This document shows, piece after piece, positions 52,122 through 60,004 of a DNA stretch of 64,000 bases. Source of the DNA: JABSQH01 sp965230015 (lineage in GTDB: Bacteria; Actinomycetota; Acidimicrobiia; Acidimicrobiales; Ilumatobacteraceae); the NCBI GenBank assembly GCA_965230015.1, contig CBDDKF010000011.1, forward strand, positions 1 to 64,000, written 5' to 3'. The notes beneath the pieces were generated by a model, which was not told the origin of the DNA, did not search any database, and was given only the letters and a program-made list of their open reading frames with translations. Numbering within the stretch: position 1 is the stretch's first letter; the number at the start of each line of letters is the position of its first letter. A program made the position numbers and the translations under genes.

Positions 52122-53720
52122 ATGCGCGCCACCTCGATCGGCCATGCAGGAATCCTCGTCGAAACCGACGCCGGGTCAATCGTCTGCGACCCGTGGTTCC
52201 ATCCGGCGTTCTTCGCCTCGTGGTTCGTCTTCCCGCGCAACGATCAACTGTCTGACGACCTGCGCGCCCGCATCGAGAACGCCGACTTCCTGTACATCAG
52301 CCACCTGCACGGCGATCACCACGACGAGCCGTTCCTGCGCGAGCACTTCCGCCGCGACATCCCGATTCTGCTGCCCGGCTATCCCACCCGCGAGCAGCAG
52401 CGCACCCTCGAAGCACTGGGCTTCACCAACTTCATCCGCACCGAACACACCGAGCCGATCGAGATCGCCCCGGGTCTCACCGTGGCGATCCACATCGAAA
52501 CCTCGATCACCGACGGCCCGGGCGGCGACTCGGCGCTCGTGGTCAACGACGGCACATCCATCCTCGTCAACCAGAACGACTGCCGCACGCACGACCTGGC
52601 CGAACTGCGCAAGCACGGCCCGGTCGACCTGCACTGGCTGCAGTTCTCCGGTGCGATCTGGTACCCGATGGTGTACGAGTTGCCCGCCGACGAGATGCAG
52701 CGCCGATGCGCCGACAAGGTCGAGGCGCAGTTCGCCCGAGCCCTGCGCTACGTGGAGAACGTCGACGCCCGCTTCATCGTCCCCAGCGCCGGGCCACCCG
52801 CGTTTCTCGATCCCGACCTGTTCGGGCTCAACATGATCGACGGCACCGAGGCGTCGATCTTTCCCGACCAAACCGAATTCCTCGCCCGCCTCGACGCGAT
52901 CGGGCGGCACGGCGTGATGAACATCCCCGGCACCGCGATCGACGTCGAGCCCGACCGGATCGCCGTCACCCATCCAATCCCCGAGGCCGACGTTGCTCGC
53001 ATCTTCTCCGACAAGCGGGCCTACCTCGAGGGCTACCAGGCCGACTGGATGCCCTGGTTGGAGCAAGAGAAGGCGAGTTGGACGCCACCGAGCACCGACT
53101 TGCTGGCCACCCTGAAGGAGTGGTGGGAGCCGCTGCTCGCTCTGTGCCCACAGCTGCGCGCGCAGGTCGACGGCAACGTCCGGATCCGCTGCATCGACGC
53201 TGATGCGACCGCTGCCGGCACCCCGGCCGATGTAGCGGTCGACGTGCTCATCGACTTCCCCAAAGGTGAGGTGCGGGCCTACGCCGATGATCCGTTCGAC
53301 TTCCGCTTCGACATCCCTCGCCCACTGGTGGAAACCGTCGCCGCGCAACGCGCGGTCGACTGGAGCAACTCGTTGCTGTTGTCGGCACGGTTCACCGCCT
53401 GGCGATCGGGCGAGTTCAACGAGTACGTCTACAACTTCTTGAAGTCGCTGTCGGAAGAACGCATCCGCCGCGCCGAGGACGAGGTGGTACGCAAGTTCGC
53501 CAGCGACGAGCAACTCGCCGCCGAAGCCGAAGACGACATCCGGGTCGGCGACTACCTCGTCCAGCGCCGCTGCCCGCACCGCAATGCCGACCTCACGGCG
53601 TTCGGCGAGATCGATGGCGACGAGTTCGTCTGCACGCTGCATGGCTGGCGCTTCGATCTCGAAACAGGCGAGTGCCTCACCGCGGTCGATCGTCCGCTGC
53701 GTATCCGTCGCGCCGACTGA
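52122..53720 (+). CDS. Metallo-beta-lactamase fold fused to C-terminal Rieske domain
   Basis: The 532-aa protein has a binuclear metallo-hydrolase motif ISHLHGDHHDEPF (His61, His63, Asp65, His66), a middle region of about 200 residues, and a C-terminal Rieske [2Fe-2S] domain (Cys484-Pro-His486 and Cys504-Thr-Leu-His507-Gly-Trp). CMP-Neu5Ac hydroxylases (CMAH) combine Rieske and MBL-fold domains, but with Rieske first; here the order is reversed. It is probably a redox enzyme, perhaps a hydroxylase or monooxygenase-like reaction at the MBL metal site. TAGCCT lies 8 nt before the ATG. No partner reductase is nearby. Confidence 0.85.
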   Translation: MRATSIGHAGILVETDAGSIVCDPWFHPAFFASWFVFPRNDQLSDDLRARIENADFLYISHLHGDHHDEPFLREHFRRDIPILLPGYPTREQQRTLEALGFTNFIRTEHTEPIEIAPGLTVAIHIETSITDGPGGDSALVVNDGTSILVNQNDCRTHDLAELRKHGPVDLHWLQFSGAIWYPMVYELPADEMQRRCADKVEAQFARALRYVENVDARFIVPSAGPPAFLDPDLFGLNMIDGTEASIFPDQTEFLARLDAIGRHGVMNIPGTAIDVEPDRIAVTHPIPEADVARIFSDKRAYLEGYQADWMPWLEQEKASWTPPSTDLLATLKEWWEPLLALCPQLRAQVDGNVRIRCIDADATAAGTPADVAVDVLIDFPKGEVRAYADDPFDFRFDIPRPLVETVAAQRAVDWSNSLLLSARFTAWRSGEFNEYVYNFLKSLSEERIRRAEDEVVRKFASDEQLAAEAEDDIRVGDYLVQRRCPHRNADLTAFGEIDGDEFVCTLHGWRFDLETGECLTAVDRPLRIRRAD

Positions 53721-53761
53721 CTGGCACTGCACACGCCGGTGACCGTTGGATCAGCACCTAA

Positions 53762-53781
53762 CTGTCACACACCTGTGACAG
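53762..53781. promoter_or_regulatory. Perfect 8-bp inverted repeat upstream of nfeD
   Basis: CTGTCACA-CACC-TGTGACAG sits about 30 bp upstream of the -10 of the nfeD gene, where an activator or repressor dimer would bind. It could also be a short terminator hairpin for the gene before. TGTGAC-type arms resemble CRP/FNR-family half-sites. Confidence 0.5.
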
Positions 53782-53810
53782 AAGGGGTCTGACCCGCAAT
53801 CTCACGGCCG

Positions 53811-53816
53811 TATATT
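53811..53816 (+). promoter_or_regulatory. Likely -10 element for leaderless nfeD mRNA
   Basis: TATATT is the best -10 match in the region and lies exactly 7 nt before the GTG at 53824. That spacing places the transcription start at or within 1-2 nt of the start codon, as in leaderless actinobacterial mRNAs. Confidence 0.55.
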
Positions 53817-53823
53817 GGGTGAT

Positions 53824-54375
53824 GTGCTAGATCTCGGGATTGACCTCGATGTCTGGCCCTGGGTGTGGCTGGGGATCGCCATCATCTTCGCGATCGCCGA
53901 GCTGACGCTGCTCGCCGGATCGTTCGTGCTGCTGCCGTTTGCGGTCTCGGCATTCGCCGCATCGCTACTCGGCTTCTACGACGTGAACGTCGAGATCCAG
54001 TGGGCGGTGTTCATCGTCGGCGGGGCCGCATTGTGGGTGTTGCTCTACCGCTACGCCAAACGCTTCGCCGGCGAGAACGAACTCGAACCCGGCGTCGGTG
54101 CCGAACGTCTCGTCGGACTGACCGCCATCATCACCCACGACGTCGACCCCGACGACACCGCCCGCCGCGGCCGGGCATCGATCGACGGCGAGACGTGGGG
54201 TGTGGTCGCCGAACCGGGCCAGCACTTCACCAAAGGCACCAAGGTCACCGTGACCGGCGTGTCGGGCACGCGGGTCACCGTGACACCGCTGGGCAGCGCC
54301 GACGGCCCCGGTGCGCCACCGGCGGGGCCGCCCATGGCGCCGCCCGAGAATCGTCCACCTGAAGGGAACCCATGA
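53824..54375 (+). CDS. NfeD-like membrane protein
   Basis: The 183-aa protein has two or three N-terminal membrane segments and a C-terminal OB-type (NfeD) domain (ERLVGLTAIITHDVDPDD ... GETWGVVAEPGQHFTKGTKVTVTGVSG). NfeD proteins partner with SPFH proteins in membrane microdomain assembly and quality control. GTG at 53824 fits the -10 position. The stop overlaps the SPFH ATG (ATGA), the classic nfeD-SPFH gene order. Confidence 0.85.
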   Translation: MLDLGIDLDVWPWVWLGIAIIFAIAELTLLAGSFVLLPFAVSAFAASLLGFYDVNVEIQWAVFIVGGAALWVLLYRYAKRFAGENELEPGVGAERLVGLTAIITHDVDPDDTARRGRASIDGETWGVVAEPGQHFTKGTKVTVTGVSGTRVTVTPLGSADGPGAPPAGPPMAPPENRPPEGNP

Positions 54376-55419
54376 ACCCCATTGCGATCGTCCTGATCGT
54401 CATCGCCCTCATCGGCATCCTGGTGCTCGTCGGCGCCGTCAAGATCGTCCGGCCATACCAGCGCGGCCTGGTCGAGCGACTGGGCAAGTACAAGACGACG
54501 CGCAATCCAGGCCTCAACTTGATCCTGCCGTTCATCGAGACAATGCAGCTCATCGACATGCGCGAGCAGGTGGGTCGACGTACCGCCCCAGGAAGTGATC
54601 ACCGCCGACAACGTCGTGGTGTCCGTCGATGCGGTCGTGTACTACGAGGCCACCGACCCGCAGCGGCTGGTGTACAACGTCGCCGACTTCTTCACGGCGA
54701 TCACCAAGCTCGCCCAGACGAACCTGCGTAACTTGATCGGCGACCTCGAGCTCGACAAGGCACTCACGTCGCGCGACACGATCAACACGCAGCTGCGCGA
54801 CGTGCTCGACGACGCCACCGACAAGTGGGGCGTGCGCGTCGTGCGCGTGGAAATCCAGCGCATCGATCCACCGCCGGAAGTCGTGTCGGGCGATGCACGC
54901 GCAGATGCGCGCCGAGCGCGACCCGCCGCGCGACCGTCACCGAGGCCAAGGGTTACCAGGAGGCCGCCATCGCTCGAGCGGACGGCGAGAAGCAGGCCGC
55001 CGTGCTCACCGCCGAGGGCCGCAAGGAAGCGGCAATCCTCGATGCCCAAGGTGAGGCCCGAGGCGATCGAGCTGCGGGCGCGTGCCGACAAGCTGCGCCT
55101 GGAGATGATCGGCGAAGGCGAAGGTGCCGCCAACAAGTCGCGGTTGACCGGCATCAAAGAGGCGCACACCGACGACAAGGTGCTCACCGTCGAGTACCTG
55201 CAGGCGCTCGAACGCATCGGCGACGGCCGAGCCACGAAACTCGTCATTCCCGCCGAGTTCTCCGGTTTGCTCGGCACGGTTGCCGCACTCGGCGCCGCAA
55301 CGCGCGACGACGAGACCGACGACGAAGTCCGTCCGAAAGACGGCCTTCCGGTTCCCGAAGAGGAAGAGCTCGTCGAGCTTCCTGAGCCCGATCGGGACGA
55401 GATCCGCCGGCAACGCTGA
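54372..55419 (+). pseudogene. SPFH/Band 7 (stomatin-like) protein gene with four +1 shifts
   Basis: Joining four segments rebuilds one full-length SPFH protein: MNPIAIVLIVIALIGILV..., LVERLGKYKTTRNPGLNL, then VITADNVVVSVDAVVYYEAT, then a coiled-coil region TVTEAKGYQEAAIARADGEK, then IELRARADKLRLEMIGEGEG. Each break is one extra G or C in a three-base run, where two would keep frame: GGG 54572-54574, GGG 54888-54890, CCC 54922-54924 and CCC 55057-55059. The coding quality between breaks is intact, so assembly or base-calling error is more likely than decay. Function if whole: membrane scaffold with NfeD. Confidence 0.8.
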
Positions 55420-55940
55420 TGAAGTTCGCCGACGCGCCTCCGGCCGGGTGGTACCCCGACCCACAAAACCGCACCCGGTTGCGGTGGTGGGATGGACTCG
55501 ACTGGACCGACATCCGTCGTGCCCCACCGAGCGACGCCGAGCTCGCCTCGTTCGAGGCGATGCAGGAAGAGATGCGGCAGCAAGCGATGGCGGCGTCGGG
55601 CCAGGTACCCACCGGTGTGCCGCAAATGCCGCAGAACGTCGACACACAACAGGTGATCAGCCAAGTCCGTTCTGCAGCCCGCGACGAGATCGATCGTGCC
55701 GCCGACGTGTTCAGTCAGCGGGCCCGGCAGGCTACCCGCGAGATCGAACCGCTGATCTCCAAGTACACGGCGCCAGCGGTGCGCTGGATCCGGATCGCCG
55801 CGATCCTCGCGGTGATCCTCCTCGTGGCGTATTTCCTGTTCCAGGTGTTCGCCCAAGCGAGCCTGTTCGAGTGGATCGGCGACCGGATCGACAATCTCAC
55901 CGACGAGAACTCGCTCGGCGCAGTGATCTCATCGGCCTAG
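55419..55940 (+). CDS. DUF2510 protein with C-terminal membrane segment
   Basis: The 173-aa protein has an N-terminal DUF2510 domain (PPAGWYPDPQNRTRLRWWDG), a Gln/Ala/Arg-rich predicted helix and a membrane segment at about 127-148 (IRIAAILAVILLVAYFLF). The start overlaps the SPFH stop by one base (TGATG), so it is the third gene of the nfeD-SPFH operon. Function unknown; likely a membrane accessory of the SPFH complex. Confidence 0.8.
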   Translation: MKFADAPPAGWYPDPQNRTRLRWWDGLDWTDIRRAPPSDAELASFEAMQEEMRQQAMAASGQVPTGVPQMPQNVDTQQVISQVRSAARDEIDRAADVFSQRARQATREIEPLISKYTAPAVRWIRIAAILAVILLVAYFLFQVFAQASLFEWIGDRIDNLTDENSLGAVISSA

Positions 55941-55977
55941 CGCCGTCGACGGCCACGCGCTGTCGGTAGGAGCTGGC

Positions 55978-56739
55978 TTGACCCTCAGCACTAGCGTGCC
56001 GCCGATGGGACGCCTCGACGGCAAGGTTGCATTGATCACCGGCGGCGCACGCGGACAAGGTGCCGCCGAGGCTCGACGATTCGTCGCCGAAGGCGCCACG
56101 GTGTATCTCACCGACGTGCTCGACGACGAGGGTCAGGCAACCGCCAGCGAGCTCGGCGACGCAGCGACGTTCCTCCATCAGGACGTGACGAGCGAGGACG
56201 AATGGGCCGCACTGGCCGACGGCATCGTCGAGGCCCAAGGCCACATCGACGTGCTGGTGAACAATGCCGGCGTGTTCCAGATGGCACCGCTGCTGGGCAC
56301 CACGCTCGACGAGTGGAATCGGATCATCGCCATCAACCAGACCGGCGTGTTCCTCGGCATGCGCGAGGTCGGGCAGAAGATGCGCGATCGCGGGTCGGGC
56401 AGCATCATCAACATCTCTTCGATCGCCGGGTTGAGCGGCGCGGCGATGGCCCACGCCTACGCGGCCAGCAAGTGGGCGGTGCGCGGGATGACCAAGTCGG
56501 CCGCGATCGAGTTCGCGCCCGATGGCGTACGCGTGAACTCGGTGCACCCGGGGATCATCGACACGCCGATGGCCGCGAGCTTCGGCCAGGAGATCTTGCC
56601 GCGCGTGGTCGAGAGCATCCCGATGGGCCGTATGGCCGCAGCCGACGAGGTCGCCGATCTCGTGTTGTTTCTCGCGTCGGACGAGTCGAGCTACTGCAGC
56701 GGTCACGAGTTCGTGATCGACGGCGCGATTCGCGCCTGA
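55978..56739 (+). CDS. Short-chain dehydrogenase/reductase
   Basis: The 253-aa protein has the NAD-binding TGGARGQGAAEA, Asp at the end of strand 2 (LTDVLDD, NAD preference), NNAGVF, active-site Ser region NISSIAGLSGAA and YAASK, and a VNSVHPG segment. It resembles 3-alpha-hydroxysteroid and related classical SDRs. A TTG at 55978 is preferred because AGGAG lies about 10 nt upstream; an ATG at 56005 is the alternative. The substrate is unknown. Confidence 0.87.
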   Translation: MTLSTSVPPMGRLDGKVALITGGARGQGAAEARRFVAEGATVYLTDVLDDEGQATASELGDAATFLHQDVTSEDEWAALADGIVEAQGHIDVLVNNAGVFQMAPLLGTTLDEWNRIIAINQTGVFLGMREVGQKMRDRGSGSIINISSIAGLSGAAMAHAYAASKWAVRGMTKSAAIEFAPDGVRVNSVHPGIIDTPMAASFGQEILPRVVESIPMGRMAAADEVADLVLFLASDESSYCSGHEFVIDGAIRA

Positions 56740-56742
56740 GCG

Positions 56743-57516
56743 TTACTCGACCTCGTACGAGGCGCGCAGTGCGTCGGTCGCCGCGGCCAACACGTTGGCA
56801 TCGACACCACAGCCGATCAGCCGTGCACCGGCAGCGCGGTAGCGCGCTGCGAGCTCGGGCGTCGTGGCGAAGGTGCCCGCCACCACGCCGCTGGCAACGA
56901 TGCGGCGCACCGCATCGTCCACCCGCTCGACGACCTCCGGGGAGGTCGGGAGGAGCTCGGGCCCCAGCGCGGTGGCCAGGTCGGTCGGGCCGACGAAGGC
57001 GGCATCGATCCCGTCGACCGCACAGATCGCCTCGACATTGTCGACGGCGTCTGGTGATTCGATCATGGCGATCACACACAGGCCGTCGCTGGCGACACTG
57101 CGGTAGTCGGCTGTTCGTCCCCATCGAGCGGCGCGCGCCGAGGCTGCACCGCGCACCCCGGCTGGTGGATACCGCGTGGCCGCAACGATCGCGGCTGCGT
57201 CGGCGGCGGTGTCGACCATCGGCACGATGAGCGTGGTCGCCCCGGCGTCGAGGATGCGCTTGATGCCCGCCCGGTCGTGGTCGGGGACGCGCACAGCCGC
57301 GAATGCACCACCGCTGGCGATCGCCTGGAGCTGGGCGATCACATCGGTGACCGCCGACGGCCCGTGTTCGGTGTCGATCACCACGAGTTCGAATCCGGCA
57401 CCCGCACAGATCTCGGCAACCATCGGATCGGCGAGCTGGAGAAACACCGCGTGTTGTGTCGGCGCGTGCGGGTCGCGCAGGCGCGCCAACAGCGAACCAG
57501 CGGCTGGGTCGGTCAT
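56743..57516 (-). CDS. HpcH/HpaI-family aldolase
   Basis: The 257-aa protein has ELVVIDTEHGPSAV (metal Glu/His loop), AAVRVPDHDRAGIKRILDAGA, VPMVDTAADAAAIVAATRYPP, and CVIAMIESPDAV. It belongs to the class II 2-keto-3-deoxy acid aldolases (HpcH, RhmA, GarL), which split a 2-oxo-4-hydroxy acid into pyruvate and an aldehyde. The ATG overlaps the Rieske oxygenase stop (ATGA). Together they suggest degradation of an aromatic or heterocyclic compound. Confidence 0.87.
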   Translation of the reverse strand: MTDPAAGSLLARLRDPHAPTQHAVFLQLADPMVAEICAGAGFELVVIDTEHGPSAVTDVIAQLQAIASGGAFAAVRVPDHDRAGIKRILDAGATTLIVPMVDTAADAAAIVAATRYPPAGVRGAASARAARWGRTADYRSVASDGLCVIAMIESPDAVDNVEAICAVDGIDAAFVGPTDLATALGPELLPTSPEVVERVDDAVRRIVASGVVAGTFATTPELAARYRAAGARLIGCGVDANVLAAATDALRASYEVE

Positions 57517-58490
57517 CCGAGCATCGCCACCAGTCGACGTCGCCACTCCACGGACGGCCGATCGGACTGCACGCTCACAGTGGCCTGCTGGTCGAGGGGC
57601 AGCACACCCGGGATGCGCTCGAGCATGGCTTTGTCTTCGGCGCCGATCGCCCGGTCGAACTCGATCACCTCTTGGCCCGGCACGGAGAAGTCGTCGTTGC
57701 GCCACACGACGAAGGTGAAGTACGAGCGCTCGTCGTCGATCGGCGTGCTGCACAACAGCAGCAGATGATCCAGGCCGGTCTCGTAGTGGATCGTGCTGCG
57801 CACGGTGAACGGCAGGTGGAACCCCGTCGACATCCGGCGGTGGACCACGTCGTCGTCCACACCGGTCGACGAGGCGCCCATCTCGTTGCGTGCGTCGACC
57901 TCGTAGGCGTAGCCGACGTACCCGTCGTCGAGATCGACGATCTCGATCTTCAGTACCTCGGTGTTCTGCTCGATACCGAAGGTGCCGGTGTGAACCCACG
58001 GGAAGTGGCTGATGTCGAGGAAGTTGTCGGTCATCCGCATGGTCGACGTGCGCCACACTTCGACTCCGGAGTTGATGCGGCGGTACGCCGGATCGTCTTC
58101 GGCCGACATCTGAGGGATGGTCCCGTGTGGTTCGTCGAGACAGACCCACACCAGGCCGTAGCGCTCTTCGGCGGTCACCGTGTTGAGATGCGCGGCGGGC
58201 GGCACGTGACGGCCGGTGCCCGACGACGGCACTTCGACGCAGCGTCCCTGATCGCCGAAGGTCCACCCGTGATACGGGCAGACGAGACAACCGTCGCGGA
58301 CCGTCCCTTCGCTGAGCGGTGCTTCGCGGTGGGGGCACCGGTCGGGCGCGGCGACGACCTGTCCGTCGCTGCTCCGCCAGACGACGAGCGCCTCGCCGAG
58401 GACGGTGACGCCGACGGGCCCCGTCTCGAGATCGGCGGCCTCGGCGACGACATGGAAGTGATGGCGCAGTGTGGGCGCATCGGTCAGCAC
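57513..58490 (-). CDS. Rieske non-heme iron oxygenase, alpha subunit type
   Basis: The 325-aa protein has an N-terminal Rieske domain (Cys52-Pro-His54-Arg and Cys71-Pro-Tyr-His74-Gly-Trp) and a C-terminal catalytic domain with the iron motif TDNFLDISHFPWVHTG (Asp, His162, His167). It is slightly short, as in the vanillate-demethylase-like / PobA group of oxygenases. It needs a reductase, not found in the window. It is divergent from the amidohydrolase across the triple operator at 58522-58584, so the two are probably co-regulated. Confidence 0.88.
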   Translation of the reverse strand: MLTDAPTLRHHFHVVAEAADLETGPVGVTVLGEALVVWRSSDGQVVAAPDRCPHREAPLSEGTVRDGCLVCPYHGWTFGDQGRCVEVPSSGTGRHVPPAAHLNTVTAEERYGLVWVCLDEPHGTIPQMSAEDDPAYRRINSGVEVWRTSTMRMTDNFLDISHFPWVHTGTFGIEQNTEVLKIEIVDLDDGYVGYAYEVDARNEMGASSTGVDDDVVHRRMSTGFHLPFTVRSTIHYETGLDHLLLLCSTPIDDERSYFTFVVWRNDDFSVPGQEVIEFDRAIGAEDKAMLERIPGVLPLDQQATVSVQSDRPSVEWRRRLVAMLG

Positions 58491-58521
58491 GGGGGTCCCT
58501 TCACATTGCTGGTGAGCTGTT

Positions 58522-58584
58522 TGGTCTGCGGTGAAACCATTGTGGTCTGCGGTGAAACCATTTTGGTCTGATGGTCATACCATA
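58522..58584. promoter_or_regulatory. Triple 21-bp-period operator array, FadR/GntR-like
   Basis: Three units begin at 58522, 58543 and 58564. The third contains TGGTATGACCA on the minus strand, a perfect TGGTnnnACCA box as used by FadR-type GntR regulators. The other two read TGGTTTCACC at the same place and share GGTCTG. The exact 21-bp spacing (two helical turns) puts all dimers on one DNA face. It lies between the Rieske/aldolase operon and the amidohydrolase. No GntR gene is in the window. Confidence 0.7.
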
Positions 58585-58607
58585 GATCACCTAGACTGCG
58601 GCCCGTC

Positions 58608-59966
58608 ATGGACCGGGTCGACACGATCGTACGAGCCGGCACCGTCATCACGATGGACGGTGATTCCCCAGCTCAGGGACATCTCGTCGATGGCGCGATC
58701 GCCATCCGCGATGGCGTGATCGTCGAGGTCGGCAGATGGGCCGACATCAGTGGGTCCACGGTGGCCGACCGCTACGTCGGATCGCCGAACGACATCGCCA
58801 TTCCCGGCCTGATCAACGCCCACCAACACCTCACCGGCGACCGTCTCATCCGCTCGATGATCCCCGACGATCTCGCCCCGGGCCGAGCGATCTTCGAGTG
58901 GGCGGTGCCGGCACACGCCGCTCATCGCCCCGACGACGACGAGCTGTCGGCCACCCTGTCGCTGGTCGAGGCGGCGACCAACGGCATCACCTTCACGGTC
59001 GAGGCGGGCACGGTGGCCCATCCCGAGCGCGTCCTTGCGGCGTTCGAACGGGTCGGCGTGGGCGGCACGCTCGGGAGTTGGGGGTGGGACGTCGCCGGCG
59101 AGCCGTGGGCTGGAACGGTTGACGAAGTGCTCGACCGACAGCGCGCCGTGCTCGCGCTCGCCGACGGGAACCCGTTGGTCGATGGGTGGGTCACGTTGGT
59201 CGGCCACGACCTGATGTCGGACGAGTTGGTCGCGGCGGCGAGCGAGTTGGCGGCCGATCGGGGAACTCACCTCACGTTCCATCTGTCACCGACCTCGAGC
59301 GACCCCGAGCAGTACCTTGCGCGCACGGGCGAACGACCCGCGGTCCATCTCGATCGGCTGGGCGTGCTCGGACCGCACGTGCTCATCGCCCACGAGGTGT
59401 ACCTCGACGATCAGGAGGTCGACCTGCTTCTCGACCGCGGGCCGTCGATCGCCTACTGCCCGTGGGCCTATCTCCGGTTGGGGCAAGGCGTCACCGCCGC
59501 GGGCCGACACGTCGAGTTCCGTGCTCGGGGTGGTGGTGTGGCGCTCGGCTGCGATGCCGAGAACGCAGGTGATGCGATCGACATCCTGGCGGTCGCCGCG
59601 CTCACCGCAGGACTGGCCAAGGACGTCGCCGTCGACCCGACCGAGTTCACCGCCCACGACGCGTTGGCGATGGCCACGATCGAAGGCGCGCGTGCGTGCG
59701 GCGTCGACGACACGCGCGGATCGCTCGCCGTCGGCAAACGTGCCGACGTCGTCCTCCTCGACACGACCGGTCCCGAGTGGATGCCGCGCTCACCCGATCC
59801 GGTGCTGCAGATGATCTGGGCCTCCGACGGTCGCAGCGTGCGCGACGTGCTCGTCGGCGGCCGCGACGTGGTGCGCGATCGGCGACCAGTCGGCATCGAC
59901 ACCGACGAACTCGCGGTGCATGCACAGGTCGCCCACGAACGTCTCGTGCGCGACGCCGGGTTGTAA
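58608..59966 (+). CDS. Amidohydrolase of the TrzN/AtzA (ATZ/TRZ) group
   Basis: The 452-aa protein has PGLINAHQHL (metal His72, His74), HLTFHLSP (His), LIAHEVYL (His) and GCDAEN (Asp) for the metal site, and a C-terminal composite beta domain (SLAVGKRADVVLLD). The family removes amino, chloro or amide groups from cyclic nitrogen compounds such as triazines, guanine and cytosine. TAGACT lies 10 nt upstream. The substrate may be linked to the nearby Rieske/aldolase pathway and the downstream urease cluster. It ends 38 bp before the convergent glutamine-synthetase-like gene. Confidence 0.85.
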   Translation: MDRVDTIVRAGTVITMDGDSPAQGHLVDGAIAIRDGVIVEVGRWADISGSTVADRYVGSPNDIAIPGLINAHQHLTGDRLIRSMIPDDLAPGRAIFEWAVPAHAAHRPDDDELSATLSLVEAATNGITFTVEAGTVAHPERVLAAFERVGVGGTLGSWGWDVAGEPWAGTVDEVLDRQRAVLALADGNPLVDGWVTLVGHDLMSDELVAAASELAADRGTHLTFHLSPTSSDPEQYLARTGERPAVHLDRLGVLGPHVLIAHEVYLDDQEVDLLLDRGPSIAYCPWAYLRLGQGVTAAGRHVEFRARGGGVALGCDAENAGDAIDILAVAALTAGLAKDVAVDPTEFTAHDALAMATIEGARACGVDDTRGSLAVGKRADVVLLDTTGPEWMPRSPDPVLQMIWASDGRSVRDVLVGGRDVVRDRRPVGIDTDELAVHAQVAHERLVRDAGL

Positions 59967-59976
59967 TGCACACCGT

Positions 59977-60003
59977 GTAACAGGGTGTCTGACACCGTGT
60001 TAC
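59977..60003. terminator. Bidirectional terminator hairpin
   Basis: GTAACAGGGTGTC (59977-59989) and GACACCGTGTTAC (59991-60003) form a 13-bp stem with one mismatch and a one-base apparent loop. It lies exactly between the stop codons of the convergent amidohydrolase and glutamine-synthetase-like genes, so both could use it. There is no long T run. Confidence 0.65.
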
Positions 60004-60004
60004 G

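Noticed and set aside
54372..54731. Short protein encoded by the first SPFH segment alone
   Set aside because: The frame after the first homopolymer turns into non-coding Arg-rich sequence, while the true SPFH sequence continues in another frame. It is a fragment of one gene, not a separate small gene.
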